Source: Diadema setosum
Taxonomy: Eukaryota > Echinodermata > Echinoidea > Diadematoida > Diadematidae
Direction: 5' to 3'
Length of the DNA: 64,000 bases
Assembly: GCA_033980235.1 (NCBI GenBank)
Contig: CM067070.1
Coordinates: forward strand, 25,844,627 to 25,908,626
Each line of letters begins with the position of its first letter. Position 1 is the stretch's first letter. A model generated the notes under the pieces. The model was not told the origin of the DNA. It saw nothing but the letters and a program-made list of their open reading frames with translations, and ran no database searches. This document shows positions 10,389 through 20,164 of the stretch, one piece after another. A program made the translations under genes and the position numbers.

Positions 10389-11738
10389 CGAGAAAACATG
10401 AGGAACGTAAACTTATGTATGTGAAAGCTGAATCGGGAATCGTTTTGTCCACATTCCATTCTCATTTTCAGTTTTAAACTGCAAAATTGTCAACCTGATG
10501 ATGAGATTTCAAAAAATAAAATGCATGATTACAGAAGCTTATTGTCTCAGCTACAACATACTTAAGTTTCAGAGGAAATGAAGCAAAATCAGCTGAGATA
10601 AAGGTGCTTAAACGTTTTCAAGTCAATGCATGGTTTAAAAAAAATCACCTCCCATAGACAATACACGTAAACTTGTCCGATTTTGCATCTTTACCTTTAA
10701 TCACAATTTAAAGTATGATGACGTCATCAAATTTCAAAACCATGACTTGGACCTGAAAGGCAAATGTCCAAAGTACAACATATCTGAATTTGGGATAATA
10801 TTGAGCTTAAACAACAGAGATACGAGCAAATGAATGTCAGAAACAGTACATCAAAAAAATAATTCCACTTTTTTGATTTCAGATGATGATATGATGACGT
10901 CATAATGTATTTAGGGAAATATTGATACTTGAAACGTTATTTTCAATTCATATGCTTTTGTAATATGCAATAAAAACATAGGGTCACCTGACGTTTTAAA
11001 GAGCTATGGCGAAATAAACAAAGACATGTTTTTCGCTATATTTCCACATAGACGCGCACACGAAATTTCAACTTTGACGCCAGCGCATTCCTTTGTTATA
11101 GGTCGAAATTGATCGGAAATCAATGGATATTGTTACTTAATGTATCAGGAATCCAAATCTGTCAAAAAATGTGCATTTTCATGTTGCTTACGCGCACTGC
11201 GCGCGGAAATGCGCGGACGGACGCGAACGCGCGGAACGCTTAAAATTGTCTGAAACTTCGAGATTTCCCATTGGGAAGTTGTTTTGAGCCTTTAAAAAGT
11301 TTGACGCGCGCGTACGCGCGCGTAAAGATGTCCTTGGTAATTAGCATTACAAAGTAAGATTGAGAGTGACCTGAACTTTATGTCTACCGAAAATGATACA
11401 GAAATGTCCTTTAGTTATGAAGTTATGATCGATCATGTAACATGTCCGAAAATCACAAAATGGCGCCTAGAGGACGTCATAGATACGTTACTGTCATGAA
11501 AACCTTATTGTGGCTAGATATTGTCATGAGACATGTTGACTGAAAATGTCATGCTATTCCGTCATGTCAATGTTGAGATATTCACGACACAAAATGTGCC
11601 AGAAAGAAAGAAGAATAAAAAGAAAGAAAGGAAGATTTTGACAAACACAATAGGAGATACGCTGATAGCGTATCACCTAAAAATAAAGAGAGATTTTGAC
11701 AATCACAATAGGTGATACGCTGATATCGTATCACCTAA

Positions 11739-11828
11739 CAAAGAGAGGTTAATCCTGCGGTGTGAATTTTTATTTCGTTGTAGCCGAAATTTTGTAATAA
11801 CCGTGTTCGTTATAACGAGAGTGCGCTG
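11739..11828. mobile_element. Right half of the split CGTTATAACG-type MITE
   Basis: Resumes with CAAAGAGAGG right after unit 3 and ends ...CGTTATAACGAGAGTGCGCTG followed by TA. With 7494-7580 it reconstitutes one element interrupted by units 2 and 3. Confidence 0.7.
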
Positions 11829-12786
11829 TACACCCAAACATTCTCTATCTTATTAGGCGGTTGCGGCAGTATAATATATAGCAACAACATCAAAGAGGAA
11901 GGGATATAGTTGAAAACGGACCAGGACTTATGTTGCGTAGGAATTCAAGTGTAGGGATCTAATCAGTGATTCAAAAAGAAAAGAAAGAAAAAAGAGCAAA
12001 GAAACTTATCGTTTGGCTAGAAATGACCGTGCTCTATTCATGTGTTATTGCAATTATCAATTAGTTAAGTTTTCTTCCATCTTTTTCACCCAGGAAATTG
12101 TGTTGAACGAAATTATCATGTGCTTTTTCTGTCTTTTTTTTCTAACACGCAAGTCTCCATTCATGGCAGAAAGCTAATTTATGACTACGGGAAAAGAAAG
12201 AAAGGCAAGGAAAGTTGTATGATCTGCAAGACAATAGCCCATAAAGAAAGTACTTTAGCCGGGAAATTCCAACACGGGTAATTTCAACTAGAATTCCCAA
12301 ACCCTGCACAGCGTGCTCCTGACGAGATATCTCGCCTAGACAACAAACTACGGACATGACGTAACCATCCCTTCCTTTTCGTTTTTCGTTTTTTTTTTCT
12401 TTAGGTCATTCAGGCCCACGCTGTGTAGTGAAACCGGACAGAAACAATTATTCTTAGCCCCAGTACGTCACCCGGACCATGCAGTGCATCGTCTTAAAAA
12501 CATTGCATGCTTTACGAGATCAGTCTTTTTACGAAACTAAAACTGATGGGGTCAGGACTAGGACATTCTATACAAAGTTCGTCATCTACATTCTACGGTT
12601 CGTCTTCACCATCATGACCATGACTAACTTGTCATTCAGAAATAGACATAATATGTCAGTTTCAGGAATGTTCTAGCCATTATAAACCAACACAACAAAA
12701 GAACTATGATTTCCATTTTGGATGTCAAGTACAACTGAAAAGTAACCATGATATATATATTTATATATGTGTGTATATATTATATA
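11829..12786. other. No gene seen
   Basis: Unique-looking AT-rich sequence with short A/G tracts. A few short open frames are present (for example minus strand 12142-12357), but without motifs or clear splice sites. Confidence 0.45.
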
Positions 12787-13031
12787 TGAAGGGTTTGTTT
12801 GCAAAAACCGATAAGTCCATTTTTGAAGATTTTGAAGTAAGATCTCTGTCATAAAGTACAAAATAATACCTTTTAAATGATATATTGGTCACTACATATA
12901 AAGGTATATTTTTTAAGTTATGGTCAAAAGTAGCAAAAATTTTCTTATTATTCTCTTTATTTTTCTTGAACTTTAATCGCAAATATCTCCATTTGGCAAA
13001 TATGGACTTATCGGTTTTTGCAAACAAACTC

Positions 13032-13035
<4 letters not shown>
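12787..13035. mobile_element. TA-flanked MITE with 34-bp terminal inverted repeats (copy 2)
   Basis: Same family as 2695-2944, inserted in an (AT)n tract. The ends are TGAAGGGTTTGTTTGCAAAA and the inverted TGAAGAGTTTGTTTGCAAAA, with one mismatch between arms. Relative to copy 1 the C of GTTCGC is T in both arms, so this copy belongs to a subfamily with matched arm changes. Confidence 0.85.
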
Positions 13036-13072
<37 letters not shown>

Positions 13073-13077
13073 ATAAA

Positions 13078-13311
13078 ACCCCTGGGAAATTTTAAGTTTT
13101 GAGCAGATTTCTTACAAGTAGAGGATGGGCTGATGGTGATTGGGTGTTATATCCAAACATTTCTATTGTTATGCAAATGAGGTGAAACTGGAATTAATTT
13201 CAATTTGTAGAGGACAAATAATTCATTAGAGTAACAAGTTAACACCCAATCACTATCACTCCATCCTTCCCTTGTTAGAAATCTGTTCATAACTAATAAT
13301 TTCTCAGGGGT
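13078..13311. mobile_element. Foldback MITE with ~72-bp imperfect inverted arms
   Basis: Left arm starts ACCCCTGGGAAATTTTAAG and ends at the AACACCCAAT-type core; the right arm is its imperfect complement, ending ATTTCTCAGGGGT. The spacer is about 90 bp. AT-dinucleotide tracts lie on both sides (13036-13065, 13336-13360). Non-coding. Confidence 0.75.
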
Positions 13312-13653
13312 ATGAATAATTTTGTTGTTAACTGTATATATATATATATATATATATATGATTGCAATTTGTATATCAACGTAAGTATGTATGTAATCGT
13401 AATACAAGTGTACATTATTATTTACTTATAAAAAGAAGAGCGTGATCGCAAAGCGAGTTAACTCCATACTTGTTGAGTTGAAATATTTGCGATTAAATCT
13501 GCTGAAAAAGAAAGACAATGATAAGAACATAAATGGCATTTTATAGTCATGACTTCGAGAATATTCCGTGTTATGTTAGAATTAGTGACGTATCCCATGA
13601 AAGGTTTTATTGTGCTCTCTCTGTATATATGTTCTCACATCTGAAATGGAAGT
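13312..13653. other. No gene seen; AT-rich spacer
   Basis: Contains a (TA)n tract at about 13336-13360. The last four bases (AAGT, 13650-13653) are repeated after the right LTR at 20165-20168 and are read as the target duplication of the LTR element. Confidence 0.5.
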
Positions 13654-14783
13654 TGTTACGACCAAAATCACTCTGAGAATGATCGCACAAAAGAAACAAT
13701 CAACTAATGTTCAGGGATTTATTAACAGCGATACTGTGGGTACAGACTCGTAATCGGTTTTCACATCAGTACAATAATGATCAATAGAAACAATTACAAA
13801 TCGGTAATGGAATCACTTACATATTTTGTTATCAAGCAATCCTTTGAAAATGTTCAGATACGATGTTCGATGCACCGATGAATGATCCTTGACGCACCTA
13901 TGAATGATTCCTCCGACGTAACTCCAAAGGCACAGATTGCATTAATCCACAGTATAAATCCGGGGTAAAATCCACAATGTATGTCCACGGCGAAACATGC
14001 AAAATCCAAAAGTTATGACGACCACGTCCAGTTGATGCGTTGAATGATGATTCACTTTATAATGTCCAGCAAGGAATCCAGCCCGTCACAGCTTTGCCGT
14101 AATAATGTCCGTTGACACTAGAATATGGAGTCTATCTCCAATGTAGGCAAATTAATTCTCTGCAGGCAAAATGTCTCCCAGGTCTTATCTCCACAAACAC
14201 AGTTTGTATAGCAGGTCAGCAGGTAACACAGGACTGACTATAACAAGTCGCTTCAGAGCCAGAAGTGACGTAACTCTCAGAGCAGAGGTGTTGGGTACTC
14301 TCCCTACCTCAGAATTTCTCCTGCTTATATACTATCCATTCACCCCTTTCTAGTACATTCTGTAATTTTCTCCAACCTGGGGCCACATACCTGAACATAC
14401 TAGCAAGTCCAAATTCCAGGAATCCTGGATGACTCACTGCCTAACTATGTGCATAACATCATTGCCAAAATTAACTACCAATCACATTGGGCTACAAGGG
14501 CAGTGCCTCACTCAGCCAGCACTTCCTAGAATTTTCTGGAATGGGTTTAAAATCATTCTAGATTGAGTGAGCTATAATGTATTTCCTGTCACATGCATAC
14601 ATGTACTGTAGCTACATTGTATACCATGTAGAAAATTCTCCACTAATCTGGTCAGCCTGTTGTACTATATCTATATCATAATGTTCTCCATTAATGTGGT
14701 CACCCTGTGTACATACACATTAAAACAACCATGCATACAGCCTTGATACATGTACATAACTACTTGTGTGTACATTTGTGACA
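13654..14783 (-). repeat. 3' LTR (1130 bp)
   Basis: Starts TGTTACGACC, ends TTGTGACA, with few differences from the other LTR outside one block. At 13836-13860 it has only 25 bp where the 5' LTR has 518 bp. Confidence 0.9.
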
Positions 14784-14792
14784 CCATCCCCC
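14784..14792 (-). other. Polypurine tract
   Basis: On the minus strand GGGGGATGG abuts the 3' LTR, the expected site for plus-strand DNA priming. Confidence 0.6.
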
Positions 14793-15117
14793 ATGGGAAA
14801 AAGAAAGCCTTGCCGTAGCAAGGGTTTCTTTTACCTTCAAAATTTCTCATTGTCATTTACAACGAATGTGAGGTAAAATCCAAATCAAGCAACAACAATC
14901 ACATACTATCACATGCCTTTTGAATAGCTGCATTAATTCCATGTTCTCTTTTCATGGATACCATTTACATTGATATTGCTTGGATTCTCAAAGCTTATAC
15001 AATGTACAATCGTGTCAAACTCAAAGTGCATGTACATCAGTAATGGATAAGCTACACACATAAGTGATATGCCGGTGAAAACTTTTAACCTTTGTATTCT
15101 AATGTGCTATCCACTAC
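14793..15117 (-). other. Residual sequence between integrase stop and polypurine tract
   Basis: About 325 bp with no open frame resembling reverse transcriptase or RNase H. In an intact Gmr1-like element this interval should hold roughly 2 kb or more of RT and RNase H coding sequence, so a deletion is inferred. Confidence 0.6.
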
Positions 15118-16917
15118 CTATGTCACACCAACTGACTTAATGCTGTCATAGCATTCTTTCAACAGATTGACATGACACATTCTCTGTTCTTGGCATCTTT
15201 CTGGTGTGCTGATCACATAGTCCACATCATTGAGTTTCTTTTTGACACAGTATGGGCCACTGAACTTGGCTTTCATTGGTTCACCTTGTATTGGCAGCAG
15301 TACAAGAACTTTGTCACCTGGTTTGAAGGTTCGTGCTTTGGCATTTTTGTCTGCCTTTCTCTTCATTGAGTCTTGTGACACTTTCAAGTGTTCAATAGCT
15401 ACCTCACAAGCCTTTGAAAGCCTTTCACGAAACTTTGACACATAGTCAAGTAGGTGGACCTCATCATCCTCAGTCATGAATTTCTCTTTGATGAGCTCCA
15501 GTGGGCCACTAACTTCATGACCGTACACCAACTGAAATGAGCTGAAACCCGTCGACTCATTTGGGGAGTCCCTCGTTGCGAACAGCAGGAAAGGGATGCC
15601 CTTATCCCAATCCTCGGGATACTCCTCACAAAATGCCCTAATCATTGTCTTTAGGGTCTGGTGGTAGCGCTCCAACGCACCTTGGGATTGGGGATGATAA
15701 GCTGACGACTTCAGCTGCTTCACACCCAAACGATACATCACCTCTTGAAATATGCCTGACATGAAATTTGACCCTTGGTCAGACTGCACTTCCTTGGGCA
15801 ACCCATACCTAGTGAAAAACTGCACTAGAGCATCTACCACAGTCTTAGCAATGATATTTCGCAATGGGTTAGCCTCTGGAAACCGTGTAGACATATTCAT
15901 GATTGTCAAGAGGTACTTATGACCCGACCTAGTCCTAGTCCTATTCCTATTCCTAGTCCTAGTCCTAGACCTAGTCCTAGACCTAGTCCTAGTCCTAGTC
16001 CTAGGCAAAGGTCCAACACAGTCGACTAAAACCCGACTGAATGATTCTTCGAACGCAGGTATCGGAATCAATGGCGCCGGCTTCACTGAATGCTGTGGTT
16101 TACCAGCCACCTGACATGTGTGACAAGTCTTGCAAAACTCAGCCACATCCACATTCAGCCCTGGCCAATAGAAATGCCTCATGATCCGATCCTTTGTCTT
16201 TCTGACGCCTAAATGGCCGCCAACAGGTAACTCGTGAGCAATCCTCAAGATCTCACCGCGGTAACAGGGAGGGACAACAACTTGACGGACCACCGTCCAA
16301 TCCTCATCAGCTGGCCTATGGGGAGGTCTCCACTTCCTCATCAAAATGCCATCTTTGACAAAATAGCACTCAGGGACCTTTTCAGCCTCAGCCCCAGAAC
16401 ACGCTGTCTGAGACAAGCCTTTCAACTCAGAGTCTGCCTGCTGTGCTTCAACCAAGGAAGACTTGCTAAACAGCCCATCACTGTTAACCTCGGAGCCTAA
16501 TACAGCAACCCCATCATTCAAATCCTTGAAAAAGGTTTCTGCCAACCAAACACCGGAATTCTCCTCCACATCAACAGAATCCGCATCATCTTGAACAGCT
16601 CTACGAGCCTGAGACCTAGTCACAACACAATCTGGGAAAATCCCAGGAAACTCCTCCTGCAACTGCTCAGTTTCAGCAACCACCACTGGTTTATCCGAAA
16701 CAACTGGAGACGCAACCACCTTGTCCCCAGCCAAGTCATTCCCCAACAAGAAGTCAATGCCTACCATGGGCAACTCAGGAACAACTCCAACAGTAACAGG
16801 ACCAGAAACTAGGTCACACTTCAAGTCCACTCTATACAGTGGTACTGACATATAACTGCCATCAACAGTCTGAATCAAGACTTTTGCATTCACTGCACTA
16901 TCTGGTGGAAAAGTCAT
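15118..16917 (-). CDS. Retrotransposon pol fragment: protease C-terminal half and integrase
   Basis: A 599-codon open frame. Residues 1-70 continue the retropepsin-like protease. Residues 228-268 form the integrase zinc module (H228, H235, C265, C268; ...FYWPGLNVDV...). The catalytic core has D299 (LVDCVGPLP), D380 (SDQGSNF) and E416 (GALERYHQ), giving the D,D-35-E spacing. A GPY/F-type module (KFSGPYCV) lies near residue 552. The frame stays open through an expanded Arg-Thr/Arg-Ser repeat at residues 306-331, between the first and second catalytic Asp. It ends soon after CHVNLLKE with no RT behind it. The start overlaps the stop of the upstream frame (ATGA-like), so a one-base frame change joins it to the DTGA frame. 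Confidence 0.85.
   Translation of the reverse strand: MTFPPDSAVNAKVLIQTVDGSYMSVPLYRVDLKCDLVSGPVTVGVVPELPMVGIDFLLGNDLAGDKVVASPVVSDKPVVVAETEQLQEEFPGIFPDCVVTRSQARRAVQDDADSVDVEENSGVWLAETFFKDLNDGVAVLGSEVNSDGLFSKSSLVEAQQADSELKGLSQTACSGAEAEKVPECYFVKDGILMRKWRPPHRPADEDWTVVRQVVVPPCYRGEILRIAHELPVGGHLGVRKTKDRIMRHFYWPGLNVDVAEFCKTCHTCQVAGKPQHSVKPAPLIPIPAFEESFSRVLVDCVGPLPRTRTRTRSRTRSRTRTRNRNRTRTRSGHKYLLTIMNMSTRFPEANPLRNIIAKTVVDALVQFFTRYGLPKEVQSDQGSNFMSGIFQEVMYRLGVKQLKSSAYHPQSQGALERYHQTLKTMIRAFCEEYPEDWDKGIPFLLFATRDSPNESTGFSSFQLVYGHEVSGPLELIKEKFMTEDDEVHLLDYVSKFRERLSKACEVAIEHLKVSQDSMKRKADKNAKARTFKPGDKVLVLLPIQGEPMKAKFSGPYCVKKKLNDVDYVISTPERCQEQRMCHVNLLKECYDSIKSVGVT
15925..16004 (-). repeat. In-frame CTAGTC-type hexanucleotide microsatellite within integrase
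   Basis: About 13 units of CCTAGT/CCTAGA/CCTATT on the plus strand. On the coding strand these give alternating Arg-Thr, Arg-Ser and Arg-Asn. The unit is a multiple of three, so the frame is preserved. Confidence 0.95.
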
Positions 16918-17441
16918 ACACCATCCACCATCAGCGACTGAGAGGCCCCCGTATCCCGAAGGATGACTACTGGCTTACCTGCCTCACCAGAAGTACATGG
17001 GGTCACCTCACCATCAAACAAAAAGCTAAGATAGCTCTCATCCACCTGCTTAGTTCTATCTTTGAATTTGGGAGATCGACTTTCAATGGCCTGTGTTTCA
17101 CTGAACGGGACACTATTTTCGGGTAGGACACTTTTTGACATGACAAATCCCATGTCCTTCTTTGTTTTGTTTTGCAACTTCCAACACTGTGACTTTACAT
17201 GCCCTGTCTTGTTACAGTGAAAACATTTGATGACATTTGCACTTGTACTGGACCCTTTGTCAGATTGAGGCTTTGGTGCCGATGAAGTTTGAGAACTCGT
17301 GCCTTTTTCAGAACCAGCGTTCTTTGGATTGCTCGATTGAATTTTGTCTCTCTTGTTTCCAGAGAAATTCCTGAAAGGCGGTCTGTTGTCATTTCTGTGG
17401 GTCAGCTCATACTCATCAGCCATCAAGGCTGCTTTATGCAC
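16914..17441 (-). CDS. Retrotransposon gag C-terminus (CCHC knuckle) and protease N-terminus
   Basis: A 175-codon frame. A zinc knuckle CFHCNKTGHVKSQC (C-X2-C-X4-H-X4-C, 17184-17225) marks the nucleocapsid. A Ser/Lys/Gln-rich linker precedes it. Near the end, ILRDTGASQSL is the catalytic motif of a retropepsin (D at about 16955). The frame stops six residues after SQSLMVD, inside protease, and continues in another frame at 16917. The join to the preceding gag frame (17423-17785) is also out of frame. Confidence 0.8.
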   Translation of the reverse strand: MHKAALMADEYELTHRNDNRPPFRNFSGNKRDKIQSSNPKNAGSEKGTSSQTSSAPKPQSDKGSSTSANVIKCFHCNKTGHVKSQCWKLQNKTKKDMGFVMSKSVLPENSVPFSETQAIESRSPKFKDRTKQVDESYLSFLFDGEVTPCTSGEAGKPVVILRDTGASQSLMVDGV

Positions 17442-17785
17442 AAACTTGTCACTTTGTGATCATCCAAATGCGACCTCACACTGAAAGCAACACTTTTTTT
17501 GAATTCTTCCAAAAGAACAACCTCACGTAGGTTATCAAAATCCTGATCCACTTTCAGGGATCTGTACCACCTATCGAACATCATTTCTTTTTCACGAGCA
17601 AACTCAACATGTGTCTGGCCTGGTTTGCGGTACGAATTTCTGAACTTATGTCTGTATGCCTCTGGCACCAACTCATATGCATTCAACACTGCTTTCTTGA
17701 CTGTAGCATAGTCACGTGATTGCTCTTCAGAGAGAGATGAGTACACATCGGCTGCTTTGCCGACAAACACACTTTGAAGGAGCAA
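17423..17785 (-). CDS. Retrotransposon gag, capsid-like middle part
   Basis: A 120-codon frame with LLLQSVFVGKAADVYSSL and a run typical of the helical gag/SCAN-like capsid region of this element group (...YRKPGQTHVEFAREKE...). It is in the same frame as 17804-18430, separated from it by one TGA at 17804-17806. It runs out of frame near 17440, where the next frame begins with VHKAALMADEYEL-like residues. Confidence 0.75.
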   Translation of the reverse strand: MLLQSVFVGKAADVYSSLSEEQSRDYATVKKAVLNAYELVPEAYRHKFRNSYRKPGQTHVEFAREKEMMFDRWYRSLKVDQDFDNLREVVLLEEFKKSVAFSVRSHLDDHKVTSLCIKQP

Positions 17786-17803
17786 GGGCCAAAATTCCTG
17801 TGG

Positions 17804-18430
17804 TCAGTTCAAACTGTTAGCCACCTTCTCAAATGACACAAAATATGCATCGACTCTGTTTTCTTGAAACTTTGACACCAATCGAATGTTCCTAGCCAAA
17901 TCAAATTCAGAGGGAGCCCTTTCACGATTTCCAACAGTCTGTGCATGAGTCAATTCCATCTCACGCAATTTCACTTGTTGCTCCATTTTCTTCTCTTCAA
18001 TTTCACGTTTCTTCATTTCAATTTCTCTTTCTCTTTCCCTTTCCTTCATTTCCATTTCTCTAGCCCTTTGCTCTCTTTCCATTTCTAATCTCATCTTCTC
18101 TTTCTCCAGTTCTAGTTCCCTTGCTTTTTCTCTCTCCTTGATTTCCAATTTAGCAAGCTCAAGCCGTGTTTGATCAGAAATTTGAGCTTGAGCTAGAGTG
18201 TCAATTTCTTCTTTGAGCTCCATGTGACCAGCTACCAAGTCAAGAATCTCTGCCTTTCTTACACCTTGTGGAACATCAACATTTAAATGCTGTGCAATAG
18301 CAGTAAAATCACATTTGCGTAACCTTTGCAAATCTTTGAGGGACAAATCTGTCCTCTGAACAAATGCCTGAACATCCATTGTACTGATTGACATTGTCAC
18401 ATGTATTACACACAATGTACAATTGAACAA
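17804..18430 (-). CDS. Retrotransposon gag N-terminal part, charged coiled coil
   Basis: A 208-codon frame; the likely start is the Met at 18394 (MSIST) or 18379 (MDVQAF), not the first Met, because the latter lies in leader-like sequence. After a short helical domain (LSLKDLQRLRKCDF) comes a long Glu/Lys/Arg-rich coiled coil, then LVSKFQENRVDAYFVSFEKV, usual upstream of the capsid domain. It stops at an in-frame TGA at 17804-17806 and coding similarity continues past it, so the stop is a disabling substitution. Confidence 0.8.
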   Translation of the reverse strand: MFNCTLCVIHVTMSISTMDVQAFVQRTDLSLKDLQRLRKCDFTAIAQHLNVDVPQGVRKAEILDLVAGHMELKEEIDTLAQAQISDQTRLELAKLEIKEREKARELELEKEKMRLEMEREQRAREMEMKEREREREIEMKKREIEEKKMEQQVKLREMELTHAQTVGNRERAPSEFDLARNIRLVSKFQENRVDAYFVSFEKVANSLN

Positions 18431-18510
18431 TCAACTCACTGGTATTTTGTCTGTACCAATATTCTGGATTCCGGAACGTTCCAAATTCTAAGTTTTGGCT
18501 TTAAATTCAT

Positions 18511-18528
18511 TTCCCGGACAAGCCCCCA
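18511..18528 (-). promoter_or_regulatory. Primer-binding site, tRNA-Pro type
   Basis: Minus-strand TGGGGGCTTGTCCGGGAA lies four bases downstream of the 5' LTR. It resembles the proline-tRNA primer site used by several vertebrate retroviruses, with a C-to-T difference in the middle. Confidence 0.75.
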
Positions 18529-18532
18529 ATTT

Positions 18533-20164
18533 TGTTACGACCAAAATCACTCTGAGAATGATCGCACAATAAAAGAAACAATCAACTAATGTTCAGGCGG
18601 TTTATTAACAGCGATACTGTGGGTACAGACTCGTAATCGGTTTTCACATCAGTACAATAATGATCAATGGAAACAATTACAAATCGGTAATAGAATCATT
18701 TACATATTATGTTATCAAGTCCTTTATCAAGTCCTCAACGTGAATACTGCGTGAGCACGGCACACACTTCCGATGACCTGCGCTGTTTGTAGTGGAGTGC
18801 GCATATGTATGTACGAGAAACTGCTGCTGCCCCTTCTCAAGAAATGCTCTTCCATGCTGCTTTCCATAGAAATGTATGCTGACCTCACTCTAGACAACAG
18901 GGGGACTCTAAACAGGGGTCTCTCTCACCCCCCACTGAGTTTGTATTTTAAAAAATTGGCTTGCTTTCATCTGGCATGTCCAACGGAGGTCCTCCTGAGG
19001 TCCTCCCAGACAGGGGGACTCTAAACGTGGTACAATATTGCTGCATTCCCTCAGTTTACGTATACCAGTATATTAGGGTTTCATAGTAGGCAGTCCAGTA
19101 GTGCATTGATTACACAGTGGTCACCCATACCCCATCTTGTCTGACCAACAGCTGAATGTAGTGACTGTCAGGGACTGCCTTCCAGACGGCGACCTTACGT
19201 GCATGGTGGACATGCTTAAGAAATTCTTGTCTTTCATCGATGTTCGATGCACCGATGAATGATCCTTGACGCACCGATGAATGATTCCTCCGACGTAACT
19301 CCAAAGGCACAGGTTGCATAAATCCACAGTATAAATCCGGGGTAAAATCCACAATGTATGTCCACGGCGAAACATGCAAAATCCAAAAGTTATGACGACC
19401 ACGTCCAGTTGATGCGTTGAATGATGATTCACTTTATAATGTCCAGCAAGGAATCCAGCCCGTCACAGCTTTGCCGTAATAATGTCCGTTGACACTAGAA
19501 CATGGAGTCTATCTCCAATGTAGCCAAATTAATTCTCTGCAGGCAAAATGTCTCCCAGGCCTTATCTCCACAAACACAGTTTGTATAGCAGGTCAGCAGG
19601 TAACACAGGACTGACTATAACAAGTCGCTTCAGAGCCAGAAGTGACGTAACTCTCAGAGCAGAGGTGTTGGGTACTCTCCCTACCTCAGAATTTCTCCTG
19701 CTTATATACTATCCATTCACCCCTTCTAGTACATTCTGTAATTTTCTCCAACCTGGGGCCACATACCTGAACATACTAGCAAGTCCAAATTCCAGGAATC
19801 CTGGATGACTCACTGCCTAACTATGTGCATAACATCATTGCCAAAATTAACTACCAATCACATTGGGCTACAAGGGCAGTGCCTCACTCAGCCAGCAATT
19901 CCTAGAATTTTCTGGAATGGGTTTAAAATCATTCTAGATTATGTGAGCTATAATGTATTTCCTGTCACATGCATACATGTACTGTAGCTGCATTGTATAC
20001 CATGTAGAAAATTCTCCACTGATCTGGTCAGCCTGTATGTACTATATCTATATCATATAAAATGTTCTCCATTAATCTGGTCACCCTATGTACATACACA
20101 TTAAAACAACCATGCATACAGCCTTGATACATGTACATAACTACTTGTGTGTACATTTGTGACA
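18533..20164 (-). repeat. 5' LTR (1632 bp)
   Basis: Same termini as the 3' LTR. It is about 500 bp longer because of a block at 18720-19237 absent from the other LTR. Short open frames inside it are not supported as genes. Confidence 0.9.

Larger units (their letters stand above)
9590..11738 (-). mobile_element. Helentron-like element, unit 3 (about 2.15 kb)
   Basis: Left end as in unit 2, with hairpin at 9600-9620. The right end carries two successive terminal hairpins: TAGGAGATACGCT-gat-AGCGTATCACCTA (11651-11679) and a second one at 11709-11737 with one arm altered. The doubled terminus and the head-to-tail junction with unit 2 fit rolling-circle-type amplification. It contains the tRNA-Leu-like sequence (10318-10388), TGACGTCA at 9984, 10719 and 10895, and a small palindromic insertion at 10083-10116. 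No coding frame was recognised. Confidence 0.55.
13654..20164 (-). mobile_element. Gmr1-like Ty3/Gypsy LTR retrotransposon, RT/RNase H missing
   Basis: Bounded by LTRs TGTTACGACC...TTGTGACA in direct orientation, with AAGT at 13650-13653 and 20165-20168. Transcription sense is minus. From the 5' end: LTR, tRNA-Pro-type primer site, gag, CCHC knuckle, DTGA protease, integrase, then only about 330 bp before the polypurine tract and 3' LTR. Gmr1-like elements, known from deuterostomes, place integrase before reverse transcriptase, and this integrase follows protease directly. In this copy no RT or RNase H can be found. gag has an in-frame TGA and two frame changes separate gag, protease and integrase frames. 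It is a dead or non-autonomous copy. Confidence 0.85.

Noticed and set aside
18773..19024. Open frame inside the 5' LTR
   Set aside because: Within the LTR-specific block, no known motif, no support as host or element gene.
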